Below, in pieces: positions 32,480 through 43,802 of a stretch of DNA of 64,000 nucleotides. The translations under genes and the position numbers were made by a program. The notes under the pieces are model-generated. The model made no database searches and was not told where the DNA came from. It saw nothing but the letters and a program-made list of their open reading frames with translations. Each line of letters starts with the position of its first letter. Position 1 is the stretch's first letter. This stretch comes from Lactuca virosa (Eukaryota; Streptophyta; Magnoliopsida; Asterales; Asteraceae), in assembly GCA_928212115.1 (NCBI GenBank), contig CAKMRJ010005523.1, positions 147,341,941-147,405,940 of the forward strand, written 5' to 3'.

Positions 32480-32640
32480 AAGGAGAATTATAGTCCTTGT
32501 CCTACCCGTTCGGCTAACGACCCTCCACCAGTCAAGGAAGCGGTGGGTGAGAGTGGACACCCATTAAACTGCCATTTTATAGGCAGTAACCTTATACCCC
32601 CCTTATAGACCGGCTTCGTGAATGAGGCCTACTAACGGTA
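32480..32640 (-). other. GC-richer structured block in the leader of C
   Basis: Two adjoining hairpins, TGGGTG..CACCCA (32544-32563) and ACTGCC..GGCAGT (32568-32587), plus CCACC..GGTGG just before them, lie in a compact block unlike the AT-rich surroundings. It sits in the element leader, where packaging signals are usually found. Function is inference. Confidence 0.45.
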
Positions 32641-32777
32641 AGACTGACTTTACTCTTATACATATATATAAATATTATTAACTTATAATATTATAAAGTA
32701 TAAGGGTTGAATTTTAACTTTTAAAATTCTAAGGGCTAACTTGGAATTAAAGTATTCATAAGTGAAAACTTTTCAAA

Positions 32778-33149
32778 TTCCAAAACTTGAGGGCAAGTTT
32801 TGAAACTATTCAAAACTAATTAATTCCATAACTTATGAGTTTAAAGTAGTTTTAATAAAAAAAAAAAAAAACTCTTCAAGTTCCATAACTTGAGGACAAG
32901 TTATGGAAGACTTTAAACTAATTAATAAAAAAAATAACTTTTTTTTATTGTAACTTATGGAACTAATTAAGGTTACACTTTTTTTTAATTTAATGAAGAG
33001 ACTCTTGAACCTCCATAACTTGAGGACAAGTTATGGAGTCATAAAACCATTTAATTAGAACTAGACTCTTCATTTTGTAACCTTTGCCAACTTTTATGAG
33101 TTTTATGATTCTTAAATGTGACTTTTCATATAACTTGAGGACAAGTTAC
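32778..33149 (-). ncRNA. Hairpin motif 3 array (four copies) in the leader of C
   Basis: Stems close a loop GAGGAC (GAGGGC in one). CAAAACTT/AAGTTTTG lies at 32781-32802, TTCCATAACTT/AAGTTATGGAA at 32881-32908, CTCCATAACTT/AAGTTATGGAG at 33011-33038 and TAACTT/AAGTTA at 33131-33148. Flanking pairs change together (TT/AA, CT/AG), and mismatches in the plus strand become G-U in the minus RNA. All lie 350-725 nt downstream of the primer binding site. Confidence 0.75.
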
Positions 33150-33490
33150 AAAAACACACTTTGGAATCAACTCTTAGATTAAATGGATTGAAAACAACTA
33201 TTTCACACAACTTTTCTATTAATCTAAGAACCTCATAAGAACAAGATAATTCAAATCATCAATCTTCAAGAAATTAGCATGAACATACAAACTAATACAA
33301 ATCTTGAAATTATGACAATTATCTTAGAAATTGGATTAGCATGAACATTACCACATCAAAAACAAGTTTATAAGTCCAAAAACATCTTAGGGTAATGTTC
33401 CTAGTCCAATTCCAGCCAAAAACAATCGAATATATGCATCCAACTCGATTTTTCAGCTACTTTTGCAAGTATAACAAGAAAACAAGCCTA
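33150..33490 (-). other. First part of the C leader, no feature seen
   Basis: AT-rich sequence between the primer binding site and the hairpin array, without open frames or clear repeats. Confidence 0.5.
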
Positions 33491-33503
33491 GGCTCTGATA
33501 CCA
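33491..33503 (-). other. Primer binding site of C (tRNA-iMet)
   Basis: Minus strand TGGTATCAGAGCC, one base past the 5' LTR. Confidence 0.93.
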
Positions 33504-33504
33504 C

Positions 33505-34255
33505 TGTTGGGTTATGAGCATTCTAACACTCCTAAGTGTACATGCAACCCTAAATACCTTGGATCTATGTTTTCTCTATTATACATACAATTATGAACAT
33601 CCAAGGTATTATCCTAATCTAGCATACAAAATAATAAATATAACAAGATAGAATACATACCTCTTTGATGTAGAATGTCTTCATGAAGCTTGAGTGCCTA
33701 GTGCCCCAAGTGTGACACCTCAAATGGTTCACACAACACCAAATACACTTGGAATAACTTGAGAGAAACTTGAACACTCCTTGAAAATCATCTAGCCCTC
33801 ACACTCACACATTAGTGCACGATTTCTTGAGCCATGGGATTCTTTTATATGGTGGCTATTAGGGTTACACCATGTAACTCATAACTTTACCCATTCCTTA
33901 TGCTCCATGGATTTAACCTCCATGGAGTATCCATGGGTCACCCCATGGACTTAGTCCAACATAAGGAATCTTGGATCACAAGCCCACATATAAGAATGAA
34001 TGATTTACACAATCAACCCATATATTTAATTAGTCTCCTTTTGATCACTTAATTAATTCCAAATTAATTCTTGATCAATACTAATTAAATAACCTTATTA
34101 ATATATTAGAACTTATAATATATTAACCAACCTTAAGTGTTATTTCTCTCATTATAGTCTATCCAAATGCATGATGCCATGCAACCCAAATGGACCATGC
34201 CGGGTCGGGTCAAGTCTTACCAATTATAGTTATGGACTTAGACATTAATCCAACA
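33505..34255 (-). mobile_element. Element C 5' LTR
   Basis: 751 bp, nearly identical to 26791-27543. Visible differences are CATAAG/CCTAAG, AGATTG/AGCTTG, CGTC/CATC and three or four small indels. Confidence 0.95.
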
Positions 34256-34437
34256 GTTGAGTGAAATCATATTTAGGGATGATCAATTTTGGAGTGTAGA
34301 CTACGAGAGAGAATATTTGAACAAAACCCCTTGTATATCCTTTCTAGATCTTAATATGAGCTTAAACCAAATTTATTACTCCTTGTGTTCTTGAGTTTAC
34401 ATGATGATTCACTAGATCTTTTCTAATTCCGGCAACA
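34256..34437 (+). mobile_element. Element D 3' LTR, right part
   Basis: Resumes after element C with the target duplication and runs to TTCCGGCAACA, giving TGTT..AACA ends for the whole LTR. It contains TTGTATATCC and a run toward AAACAAATTT that could serve as 3'-end signals. The right boundary is my best estimate. Confidence 0.5.
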
Positions 34438-34585
34438 TATCATCAAATACACGATTAACAAGGGCCCTGCTTGATGGCATGGTGCATTCTCCAGTGTTTT
34501 CACATTTAGCTTTTGTACACGATTCAAAATAATATGGATTATTTATTGCGGATTTTGTTTACTTCCTATGGATGATGATTATGAA
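34438..34585 (+). mobile_element. Fragment of the element F 5' LTR before the gap (first copy)
   Basis: Matches 60218-60371 with many small indels, and stops at the N run about 41 bp short of the LTR end seen in the second copy. Confidence 0.6.
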
Positions 34586-34597
34586 NNNNNNNNNNNN
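34586..34597. other. Assembly gap of 12 N
   Basis: Left of the gap the sequence is in an F-type LTR; right of it, inside element A at a point equivalent to 8779. The size is a placeholder and the junction has no sequence support. Confidence 0.99.
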
Positions 34598-37540
34598 NCT
34601 CAACCAGTCCATGCCGATAACACATCAAAACTCCTAATAGTTGCAGGCATCAAGTTTATTTGAAAGGCGTGGTGATTTAAGGTTAGTGTTAATCCTACGT
34701 AGATTTCCCCAGTTGATTCTGTTCTCCCATAGCCATTTCACGTAAAGGTTTCATTAAGCTTTTGGGGTTGTTGTTTTAGCAAATGTTTGAATTTTTTACT
34801 CACAAAACTTCGCTTTGCACCGGTATCAAAAAGGATGCATGCATATGTGTGGTTAAGGAGGAACGTACCAGTGACAACAGCGGGATCCTGAACCGCTTCT
34901 CCTGACCTATGGTCAAGCATCTCCCTGCTCCTCCATTCCCTTGGTTGTTGATATTGGGGCCAGTTTCGACGGAAAGGCCCGTCCTTCCACATCCATAAAC
35001 AGGTGTGGCTAGCTCCAGTGTTGTTTGTCGTTGTTGTTAGTGTTGTTGTTGCGGTTGTTGTTGTTGTTATTTTTCCCTCGCTTTGGTTATGGGGAGGATA
35101 GGTCCTGCAGTATCTTGCGTGTGACCCTTTCGGTTGCAACTGGTACATTGTATCTCCCTGCATTCACCATTGTGATGGAGATTGCACTTGTTGCATTTGG
35201 GAGGATTTCCGGAATATGCTTAGGGGCACTTGGGGTGGTATGGAGGCTGAGCATGTGGTGTGGAGGGAACTGAGTGGTTGCCAGCATGAACTGTCCCTGT
35301 TTGTTGTTTCTTTGACGACTCTGAGCCTTGTCGTCCCTCCCCTCTTGTTATTCTTTTCCTTTCCTGTTGTCACTCTCCTTCTTGTTTTCAGTTTCCCCTG
35401 ACTTCTCGCCCTTCTTTGTGTTGTGGTCCGTATAACTCTTGGCCAACCTCTTGGCACTGTCAAAAGTTTCAGGATTCGCAGCAATCACGTTTCCTTGAAT
35501 TGGGGAGGTTTAATCCCCAGATGGAATCTTTCGATTTTTCTTCCCTTCAGAAGTAATCATGCCAGGGCATAACAGAGAGACAGTTCACTAAACCTTGTTA
35601 TGTAGGCATCGATGTCGGAGTTTCGGACAGTGAGATTCCATAACTCTTGCTCCATTTTCTGAATCTCGCCACGCGGGCAGTATTCAGCCATTAGCATTTC
35701 CTTCAGTTCCGTCCACGGCATGGCATTAGCCACTGGAAGAGTCATAGCCTCCACATGTCAATTCCACCAGGTGAGGGCTTTGATCAACAAATGTACATGC
35801 TGCAAAACTTCACATTGATTTCATCCGGGCATCCGCATATCTCGAACCCTGATTCCACCTTTTCAATCCACCTTTTCAGGTTTACCACTCCCCCTGTGCC
35901 ATTAAAGTTCGTGGCTTAGCGTGGCTGAAGTCTTTGTAAGAGCATGCCTTGGTAGGTCCTTGGTTCATCCCGTTGTTTGAACTTCCAGCCCCCTGCCCGT
36001 TTCCTCCGCCATGTTCCCATTGTGGATTTACGCCATGGCTGTATGACTGCAGCAGATACAGCTGCTTGAAAACGCAGCTGAGTCGATTTCCGGCGGCGTT
36101 GTGGTTGATTGTTTCCACAGGTTGGTCTTTGCGGTATCTTTCTGTTATGGAACAAGGAAGACGTGGAGTACGTATTGTATTTAAGTTGAGGATTTCGTGA
36201 AATCGATTTTTGGTATCTAATTGTTTCCATAAATTCACACCAAACAATGAGAGTATAAAACACATAGCAGGTCACAAACATCACCATAAAACACATAATA
36301 TTTTTTTTCACTAATTATATCGGTACTTGATACATGAAAATTTCTCAAAAGATCATACATAAAGTTCGGCAGCATAACGACTCTATGAGTAGTGTAATCC
36401 TTAAGATGGAGTCGGTAGTACGTAGCATGGTAAGCATAAGTGAACAGTACTAGTAGGGAAGTCTACTGTCCGAAGTGCTCTGAGATGCGTCGGGTGGGTG
36501 GGGCTGATGATGTGGATGCGCCCTAACGACGCACCACCTGTCGTTCTGTGGCTCGTAGTCGATCCTCCCCAATCGCTTGACGTACATGAAAGTTAGGATT
36601 ACTTCTTGAGTTTCTCGTTCCGGCCCCGGGCCACTGCGGCTCACATCTGATTCCGTTGCTCGGCCGTGTCCTGGGCTAGGTCGCCAGTGTTCCGTTCGTA
36701 ACCGTCTCACCATGACAGGAAGTGCTCGGTCAGCCGGTCCTCCCTCCCTCAAGTCATAGAACTGGCGAGCCATGCCAAACGGAGGTCGCTATCCCTATTG
36801 TCTGCTCCATCTCCAAATGTCGATACCCCAGGGGAGGGGTTGGTAGGGTCGTTAGGGCCCATTCGGTAAGCTGGCACCCTACTGGGTATGGGGGTTGATG
36901 ACTACAGACTCAGTGTCCGAATCATCGCTGCTGTCGCCACCTAACTCTTTCCTTTCATTCCGCCACCAGGTTCTGCCGGTCCCTCTTCGATTTCCTCTTC
37001 CGGTTCCTCTTCTTCCATGGGATCCTCTTTAGGTTCCTCGTCGGATTCCTCTAGCCATCCGTTATTCCCCTGATTGGGGAAATGCGGATCTCCAGAAGAT
37101 GGAACCCAGCCATACTGTCTGCAAAGGGGGGGGGGGTATATCAATAAACCTATTATTAATCCTAAAATATTTTTAGTTTTTATAAACATTGGGTTGATGC
37201 TCTCCTCTTTTTAACAAGGGGGTATGCCTTTGGTTACTGACCATCGTGATTGCCCCAGGGCATGTGATAGTTGTATTCTGAAGAAATATAGTTGATCAGG
37301 CTACATTCTCCCTAATACAACTGTGAACAGTCCGGCTTTAACCGAGATGTCAGGATTTTCCCGATGCCTTATTTGAATTGTTATTATGTTTATTTTTCTA
37401 AGTCGCACAAGTAAGAGTGTTTATTATTATGTTTTATTTGTTTTGTTCAGAGTTATTTAGTCCCTCTTTGGGTTTATAGTTGCATATCAATGTGTCGTTA
37501 GATATGCCAGTTCACTATAAACAGAGCTCTGATACCAACC
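34598..37540 (-). pseudogene. Element A gag-protease region, second copy, partial
   Basis: Corresponds to 8779-11719. Protease with ILFDTGAKRSF is readable at 34738-34900, zinc-knuckle fragments at 34900-35290, and gag core pieces at 35557-35760 and 35880-35990. Coiled-coil and acidic N-terminal parts lie at 36450-37110. Frames break far more often than in the first copy because of one-base indels, which suggests low-quality consensus more than real decay. Confidence 0.85.
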
Positions 37541-40500
37541 TGTCCCACCCCCCGAACCAGACGGGGAAACGTCTGAGGGGCTCGTGTAACTTAAATTGAA
37601 ATATCATCACAATGAATATACATGAAACAAACATAAACATCCGCATGCATTAATACATTACAACCGTCATTGTTCACATCCAGTACATTGTTTACATTAC
37701 ATAATCCATAGTTAAATGTTTGAGAATCACAAAACATAACATCCTAACAACACTTGGCAATTTTCTTCAGCTTATCTGTTACCTGAGAATACAAGTTATT
37801 TGAAAACGTCAACATATATAATGTTGGTGAGTTCATACGCAGGTTTGATTTGAAAATGTTTTGTATAGTTTGTAAAAACCTAGAACATACGATATTTTCT
37901 GAACGGCAATTGTTATACAAAAGGTGTGATGATCCATAAGTATATGCGTGAATGATTTCAACCGTGTATAGATGAGAAGTTTTGCTTATAGTTATTGAGA
38001 GTACAAGTGAATAATGTTGGTTTCCCCGAAAACCCGATGTTTTCCGATAAATTAGTATGATCGTTTTGTATTATTGTATCGTCACTACGAATGGCAATGA
38101 TTTCCCATGATTACTTAGATGGTATTGGATCTCTATGTGAGTCGTTATAACCATGCATGATAATGGCTAGTTCGTCTGTCTGGACATTCTAGCGAACGCC
38201 GGAATTGATCTTAAGATTTTTGTCACCCTAGACTGCCGAGGGTCTAACTGTAGCGAACAGCTTAGGTGTGGGGGAGTCACCCCCGTTATAGATCTATACA
38301 CAAACTCTCGCTCTCCCTCCAGGAGACTTTGATTATAACTACAGACTACGACCGACACTTATTGGTGTCGTCCGTTATTACTCACTTAATCCAAATGAAT
38401 TTGAATAACCTTGATTAACTACCTGATTTTTGTTTACTTGAATAAAAGGTAAGCCTAACAGACGAAGAGAAGAGGGACTACGGGGCCCTACTAATCACGT
38501 GTATGTTATTTTAAGGCTGTCGAGTATACGAAGGACGTGTTAGCCCATTACGCATATGATTTATTTGGACCTTACTAGAATGCCAATGGGCCACTGAGGC
38601 CCAATAGCATGTAAAAGCCATTGAGGGTCCCTTAGGCATGTAATTGGGTCACAGGAGCCCAATAAAAATGTATATATTATGTTAGGCCCAAAAGTCATGT
38701 TAATGGGTCACAAAGGCCCAAAACACATGATTAGAATTATTCAAGCCCAACAATTAGAATGTTTACTTGTTTTGTATAGTATTAGTGTTGCGAAGTTGTT
38801 TAATCGAAATGTCGTGAAAATCACCAAATTGTTTTATAACGATTCATAGATTTATAAAAAAGATATATTTTCTATTTAACCCCATAGTTATAAAATTGGT
38901 ATCTTTTGACCCATTATTTTAATCTTAACATATTGACCAAAAACATTAATTGACCAATTCAGCCCCCCTTATTTTGGTAAAGTTGGCAATTTTAGTCCTT
39001 TTTATTGAAAAATGACATATTAGGTTCTTGAACTATTTTTCTTGACATTTTTGACCCACACTCTTATTTAAATAATGTTTTAAGCCCGAAATTTAATTTT
39101 GGATAGTTTCAGCCCCTTAGTTAAAGGATTTGAATTAAATCCACACTTTTCGCAATTTTTACAATTTGACCCAAAATCCAAAATCTTTGCATTTTTAGTC
39201 CTTTTGATAAATAAGGCCATTTTATTCCCTGAAATAGGTTCATTTACGTTTATAGCCCCTGTTTTGAGAAAACTTTCCATTTCAGCCCCCTTAAATTTGA
39301 TTTTTTCGCATATTTGGGCGTAAATAGCCGAAAGGCCCAAATTTTAGCCCATTAGGCTAAAATTTAAGTTTTAGTCCTTAAAAAAAGCATATATTATAGA
39401 ATCTTCTTATTTTAGCTACTTGACTTTTGGTCCTTATAAAAACCGTTGAATGACATATTTTTCCCATCTTTTGTTTATTTATCAAAAAAAAAAATAGTCC
39501 AATAACAAATTTTATGTTGTAGTATACTTATTATAAAACTTGTATGGTAGTTTATCCTGACATGTAAGTGAAATGTATCTAAATCACATATTCTTCCTCC
39601 TTGAACTATAGATCTCGAAATATCTTTCATTTTTAGCACATATTTACCACCATAAACACAAGAAATCACACATAACATACAAATACACATGGATCTACAC
39701 ATTTTACTTGTATTCTCCCCCATAAATCATTTGAAAACCGAAAATGGAGGGGTATGAACTCACCTTTGCTTGTTGTTGTCGGTTTTGAATAAAAAATAGA
39801 AGAGATTGATGAGATTCTCGGCCCTAACAACTTCTTGAAGAGGCCTTCGAATTTGAAGAGTTCTAGGGAGTATGATCAAGAATTAAGGGTGTAAGAAGAG
39901 TGATTAAGTTGTAGAAAGAAAGTATGTTGTCAAGATCTTACCACAAGTATGTATCTTGGAGTGATTCTTGGATGAAAACCTTCTTGAAATGCCCTTAATC
40001 TCAAAAATTTTGAAGGAGGAATGAAGGTGTTCTTGAGAGGATTTGGAAGTGAATTAAGTGTGTGTGTGTGTGTGTGTTTTGGTGATCCTCGGCCGAGAGT
40101 AGAAGAAGAGAGGGGAGAAAGAGTGGTGAATGACTAGCTTGGATACATGGGGGATTTGCATGGATGTATGATGGACAAAATGGAGGTGGCACTCCAAAGT
40201 CAACCCTTCCCTTTAATTCTCTCTTTTTTTTTGTTTCCTACTTGGGCCGATAGAGAGAGAGAGAGAGAAGGAAGAGAATGGCTTGGGCCTTTTGTGCTTG
40301 AGTCCATAATATGAGGCCCAATTTGATGATTTTTGGCCATTGGGCCTTTAGAGTAGTTCACGGCCCAATTTAGCATAAAGGAATGGATTTGAGTTTATTA
40401 AAGCTATTTGGATTTGTTATGGCCCAATAAGGCCCATTAAGGATAAACTAGTCCATTTTAGGCTTATAAGGCCCAAAAAGGTTAAGTCTCATGAGAGTGG

Positions 40501-40770
40501 TCCAATGAGAGCCCATTGAAGATTTCTAAGCCCAAATAGTCAAATTAGAAGTTTATTGGCCCATTAGGCCCAATAAGGAAATCCTAGTCCATAATGGACT
40601 TAAACCGGGATTTCTAGGGTTTCCAACTTTTGTTGACTACTTGAGTGTTTGTATAGAGTGTTTGATGGAATTTTATTGTCATTGAATAAGCATCATATAT
40701 GCCTTCAAGTTTTAGTACAATGTTATCCTTGTTAATTGTTTACAACGCATCAGAATTCCTAGTTGTGACA
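37541..40770 (-). mobile_element. Element A 5' LTR, second copy
   Basis: 3230 bp, equivalent to 11720-14965, ending TTGTGACA and followed by GCTGA. The first bases read TGTCCCACCC in place of TGTCACACCC. The GA run has about eight repeats, like the first copy. Confidence 0.95.
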
Positions 40771-41585
40771 GCTGAAATTACCTTGTCCATAACAACACGT
40801 AGTTGTGATAAAAATGGAGTAGAAAAATATTTGTTCAATAAGAAATATGTTTCTCTTATTGAAGACCCAAATGATCTTCGTGCTCTTAAGTTTGTTGAAG
40901 TTCTTGACAATGGAGTTTAATGTGATGTTCTTGATGTTCAAGAAAAAGGAGTTCAAGTTGATTCTCATGATGAAAAAGTTTTTTGCTCGATTTGAGTTCA
41001 AACCGATGATATTTTGTGTTCTTATGATTCGTTTGAAGGAATGATTTCTTATCGGAAGCCGGTGATCCAAAAAATTCACAAGTATCAACCTCCAAAAGAT
41101 TTGATTCAAACTCAAAAAGTTGAAGTTGTGGAAAGTGGGTTTGTTAATGAAATCAAGTCTTCAAGATGCAAAAAGATGAGAAAGAAAAAGAATAAGAAGA
41201 TCAATCGCAAAAACAAGCGGGTTTACTCAACAAATCATCAAATGTTGTGAAGTCGAAATCCGTGAAGCAAATTTGGGTTCCAAAGCAACAATCTCCAAAT
41301 GTTGCATTGAATTTGAAGTCAAAACCCAAATGTGTTGGTGGTTCTTTTGAAGATGTTCTTGGATCGTTGAAGAACACGAAGAACGAGTTGTACATCTCGC
41401 ATAATGGGTGGTACAATGTTCAAATTGGAGATTTTCTCATTCCAACAAAAGAACCAAGATCTTCAAAATTTGATTCGTTTGTTGCAAATGGAACTCGATT
41501 CGTCAAAAAGGTATCACAAATTCTCAAATGGATTCCAAAAACATCCATGATTTCGATTCGTGTTTTTTCGTTTTTCAATTTTTGA
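40771..41585 (+). pseudogene. Element D basic ORF, second copy
   Basis: Equivalent to 14966-15745. Besides the two stops seen there, one base is missing near 41228-41236, which shifts the frame after NKRVYS; the downstream frame (41247-41585) continues with KQIWVPK. Product unknown. Confidence 0.55.
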
Positions 41586-43802
41586 TCGATTTGCCTCATT
41601 GGATCAAATCCGTTTCAACCCCATTGGTTGATCCAATTATTTTGTTTAGATCAAAATTCTAAAAAAACAAAATCATATTTCCATTTTTTCTTTTCAAAAT
41701 TCACTGTTCATCCACATTAGAATTGAGTCCAAAAGAAATTCGTTTATAGTTCATATCATTCTTGAGCCCACATCAAAATTTTGAATGTCACTGTTCATTG
41801 ATCGACTTTCGTGAGCCTAATCAATTCTTTTTATGATCCCATAGAATCGTTTTTAAGCCCAAATGTGACTGGATCAAAATCGAAATCGGATATGAAGTAT
41901 TTCCTTTGTTCAGTCTCATACGCTTCAAGTACTTGTACATTCTTATGCTCTTGACTGTGTTCCTTACGAACCGATGATGATAGATAGTTGCCATTCACAT
42001 CGGATGTTCTTGGGATCAATTTCGATTTTGACTGTTGGGTTATTGAAATCGAAATCGAAATCAAAGTTGAATGTTGTATTTTGGTTTTGATTTGAGTCGA
42101 TTGAAGCCTAAATCTTTGATTTACGTTTGATGTTTGAAAGTCAAATGAGTTTCCGAAAGTCAAAATTGAAATCATTTTTTAATCAAAATTGATTTTAATG
42201 TTCAATGGAAGGCTTGAGTTGAGGTTTGGAGTCGATGGCATAAGAACGACTTTGAAATTGTGTTGATGTCGATTTGGAGTCAATGTTCGAAAGTTTGAGT
42301 ATCGATTAATGTTTGGGTTGGTCGACAACGAAGACTGTGTTGATGTTTGATTGGGAAGATATTATAACGAAGGCTATGATGATGTTCTATTTGTATCCTG
42401 GAAATCGACTTGGGTAATTTTGATTTCGATGGGAGTTTAGATATCGATTTCTGATCTGGTGTCGAACGAATCAATGGTCTGTTTGATTGATATTGGGAAC
42501 GTCATGATATGGGGTCGAAGATTTCGAAGCGATCGGTGTCAGGGTCGAATGTGAGAATGATCGTTGGCTGGTAATTTGTAAAAACGAAATGTTGATGAAC
42601 TGGAAATGAATAGGTTTTGGGTTAGTACCAACAAGGGAAGCTTGTGTTAAAATTATTCGATGATTTGGGGATGAATAAACATCGATCTGGCTAACAAATT
42701 GGGAAGGTTTTGAGAAGTCGACTGAGATGTGAAATCGAATGGGTTTGATAATGTTAGTATTTGAAATCGATGACCTGTAGAATGAAACGTGATTGGATTT
42801 TTGTCATTTGATAGCGTAAACTTGTAGAACGAAGGCTTGATGTCAAATTTGTTGTGGTTTGCTAGTGATTGGAAGATTCGATTGTTTGACAATGAATGCT
42901 TAGTTGATTCGATTTTGATTTTGAGTCCTTGTCATGAAAACGAAGGTTTTGGTGTTAATAACGAAGGCTTGCCGATTGATGTCGATAATTGAAGATTTTA
43001 TAGTGAAGGATTCGTTAGCAACGAGTTGAAGTGATTGTTGACGAAATCTGCTAAATTTGGAGTTGGGAAGGACAAATTGATGATCTTAAGTGATGCATTA
43101 ATTCATTGTTTGTAGATGTGTTGGTGACCGGAATTAGCGAAGGGTTTTGGTCGCTGCCTTTAACGAATTGAAGAAAATATAAAAGTTTCGTTAAAATGGT
43201 GCTGCTGATTTCGTGACTAACATAACGTAACAACAGTGAAGAAGAAGATACAAAAGTTTCGAATTTAGTCCTTTAAAGTTCAATAGTTTGACATTTGTAC
43301 ACGCTTCGAAATATGGGGTAATTTTCGACAGCTTGGAAGAAATAAGGAAGAATTTTCGAAATTAACACCTGCATTTTCGAAAGTTTGACAGTTTATACCC
43401 ACATTCGAAAATGGACTAGTTTTCGACAATTTGGATGTGAAGAATGCAGAAGTTTCGAAATGAGTCCCTGAAGTTTCGAAAAGTTGGCAGCAAATACCCA
43501 ACTTCGAAATTGGACTAATTTTCTGAGAAATTGAAGAATGTTCATTTCTGGTCCCTGCAGTTTGTGCGAATTTACGCTTTATGCCCAGTTTCGCAAATGG
43601 GATAGAGTTTCGCATGTTTGGTTGTTTTTAGAGCAACGGGTCCATGCAGAATTCAGAAAGTGACGATTTTTACCTGGATTTTGGAAAATCTTGCAACTCT
43701 CACCCAAAAGTAAAAAAATTTCATGAATTTGGAAATTTTTTGAGGCTTTTCGTGATTCTTTTTCCGTGAAAGATTTTTGTGATTCATTTTTGGTACACAT
43801 CA
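41586..43802 (+). other. Element D non-coding region, second copy
   Basis: Equivalent to 15746-18006, again without protein-like frames. It includes the degenerate repeats at about 43255-43620 and ends with the TSD CATCA at 43798-43802. Confidence 0.6.

Larger units (their letters stand above)
26791..34255 (-). mobile_element. Element C: Ty1/copia-type element, coding region decayed
   Basis: A 7465-bp element with about 750-bp LTRs (TGTTGG..CCAACA), an iMet primer binding site, a purine tract and GTGAG duplications, minus orientation. The LTRs are nearly identical, with only a handful of differences, so insertion was recent. Yet no frame over about 80 codons survives inside, and only fragments resemble copia Pol. 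This implies it moved as a non-autonomous element. The internal part carries three hairpin families. Copia assignment rests on the LTR ends, the AAGTGGGAGAC tract and the integrase remnant. Confidence 0.85.

Noticed and set aside
27556..33490. Many 60-80-codon frames in element C as small genes
   Set aside because: Frequency matches chance in AT-rich DNA, and most do not keep their frame in the second copy. Only the integrase-like stretch has a recognisable motif order.
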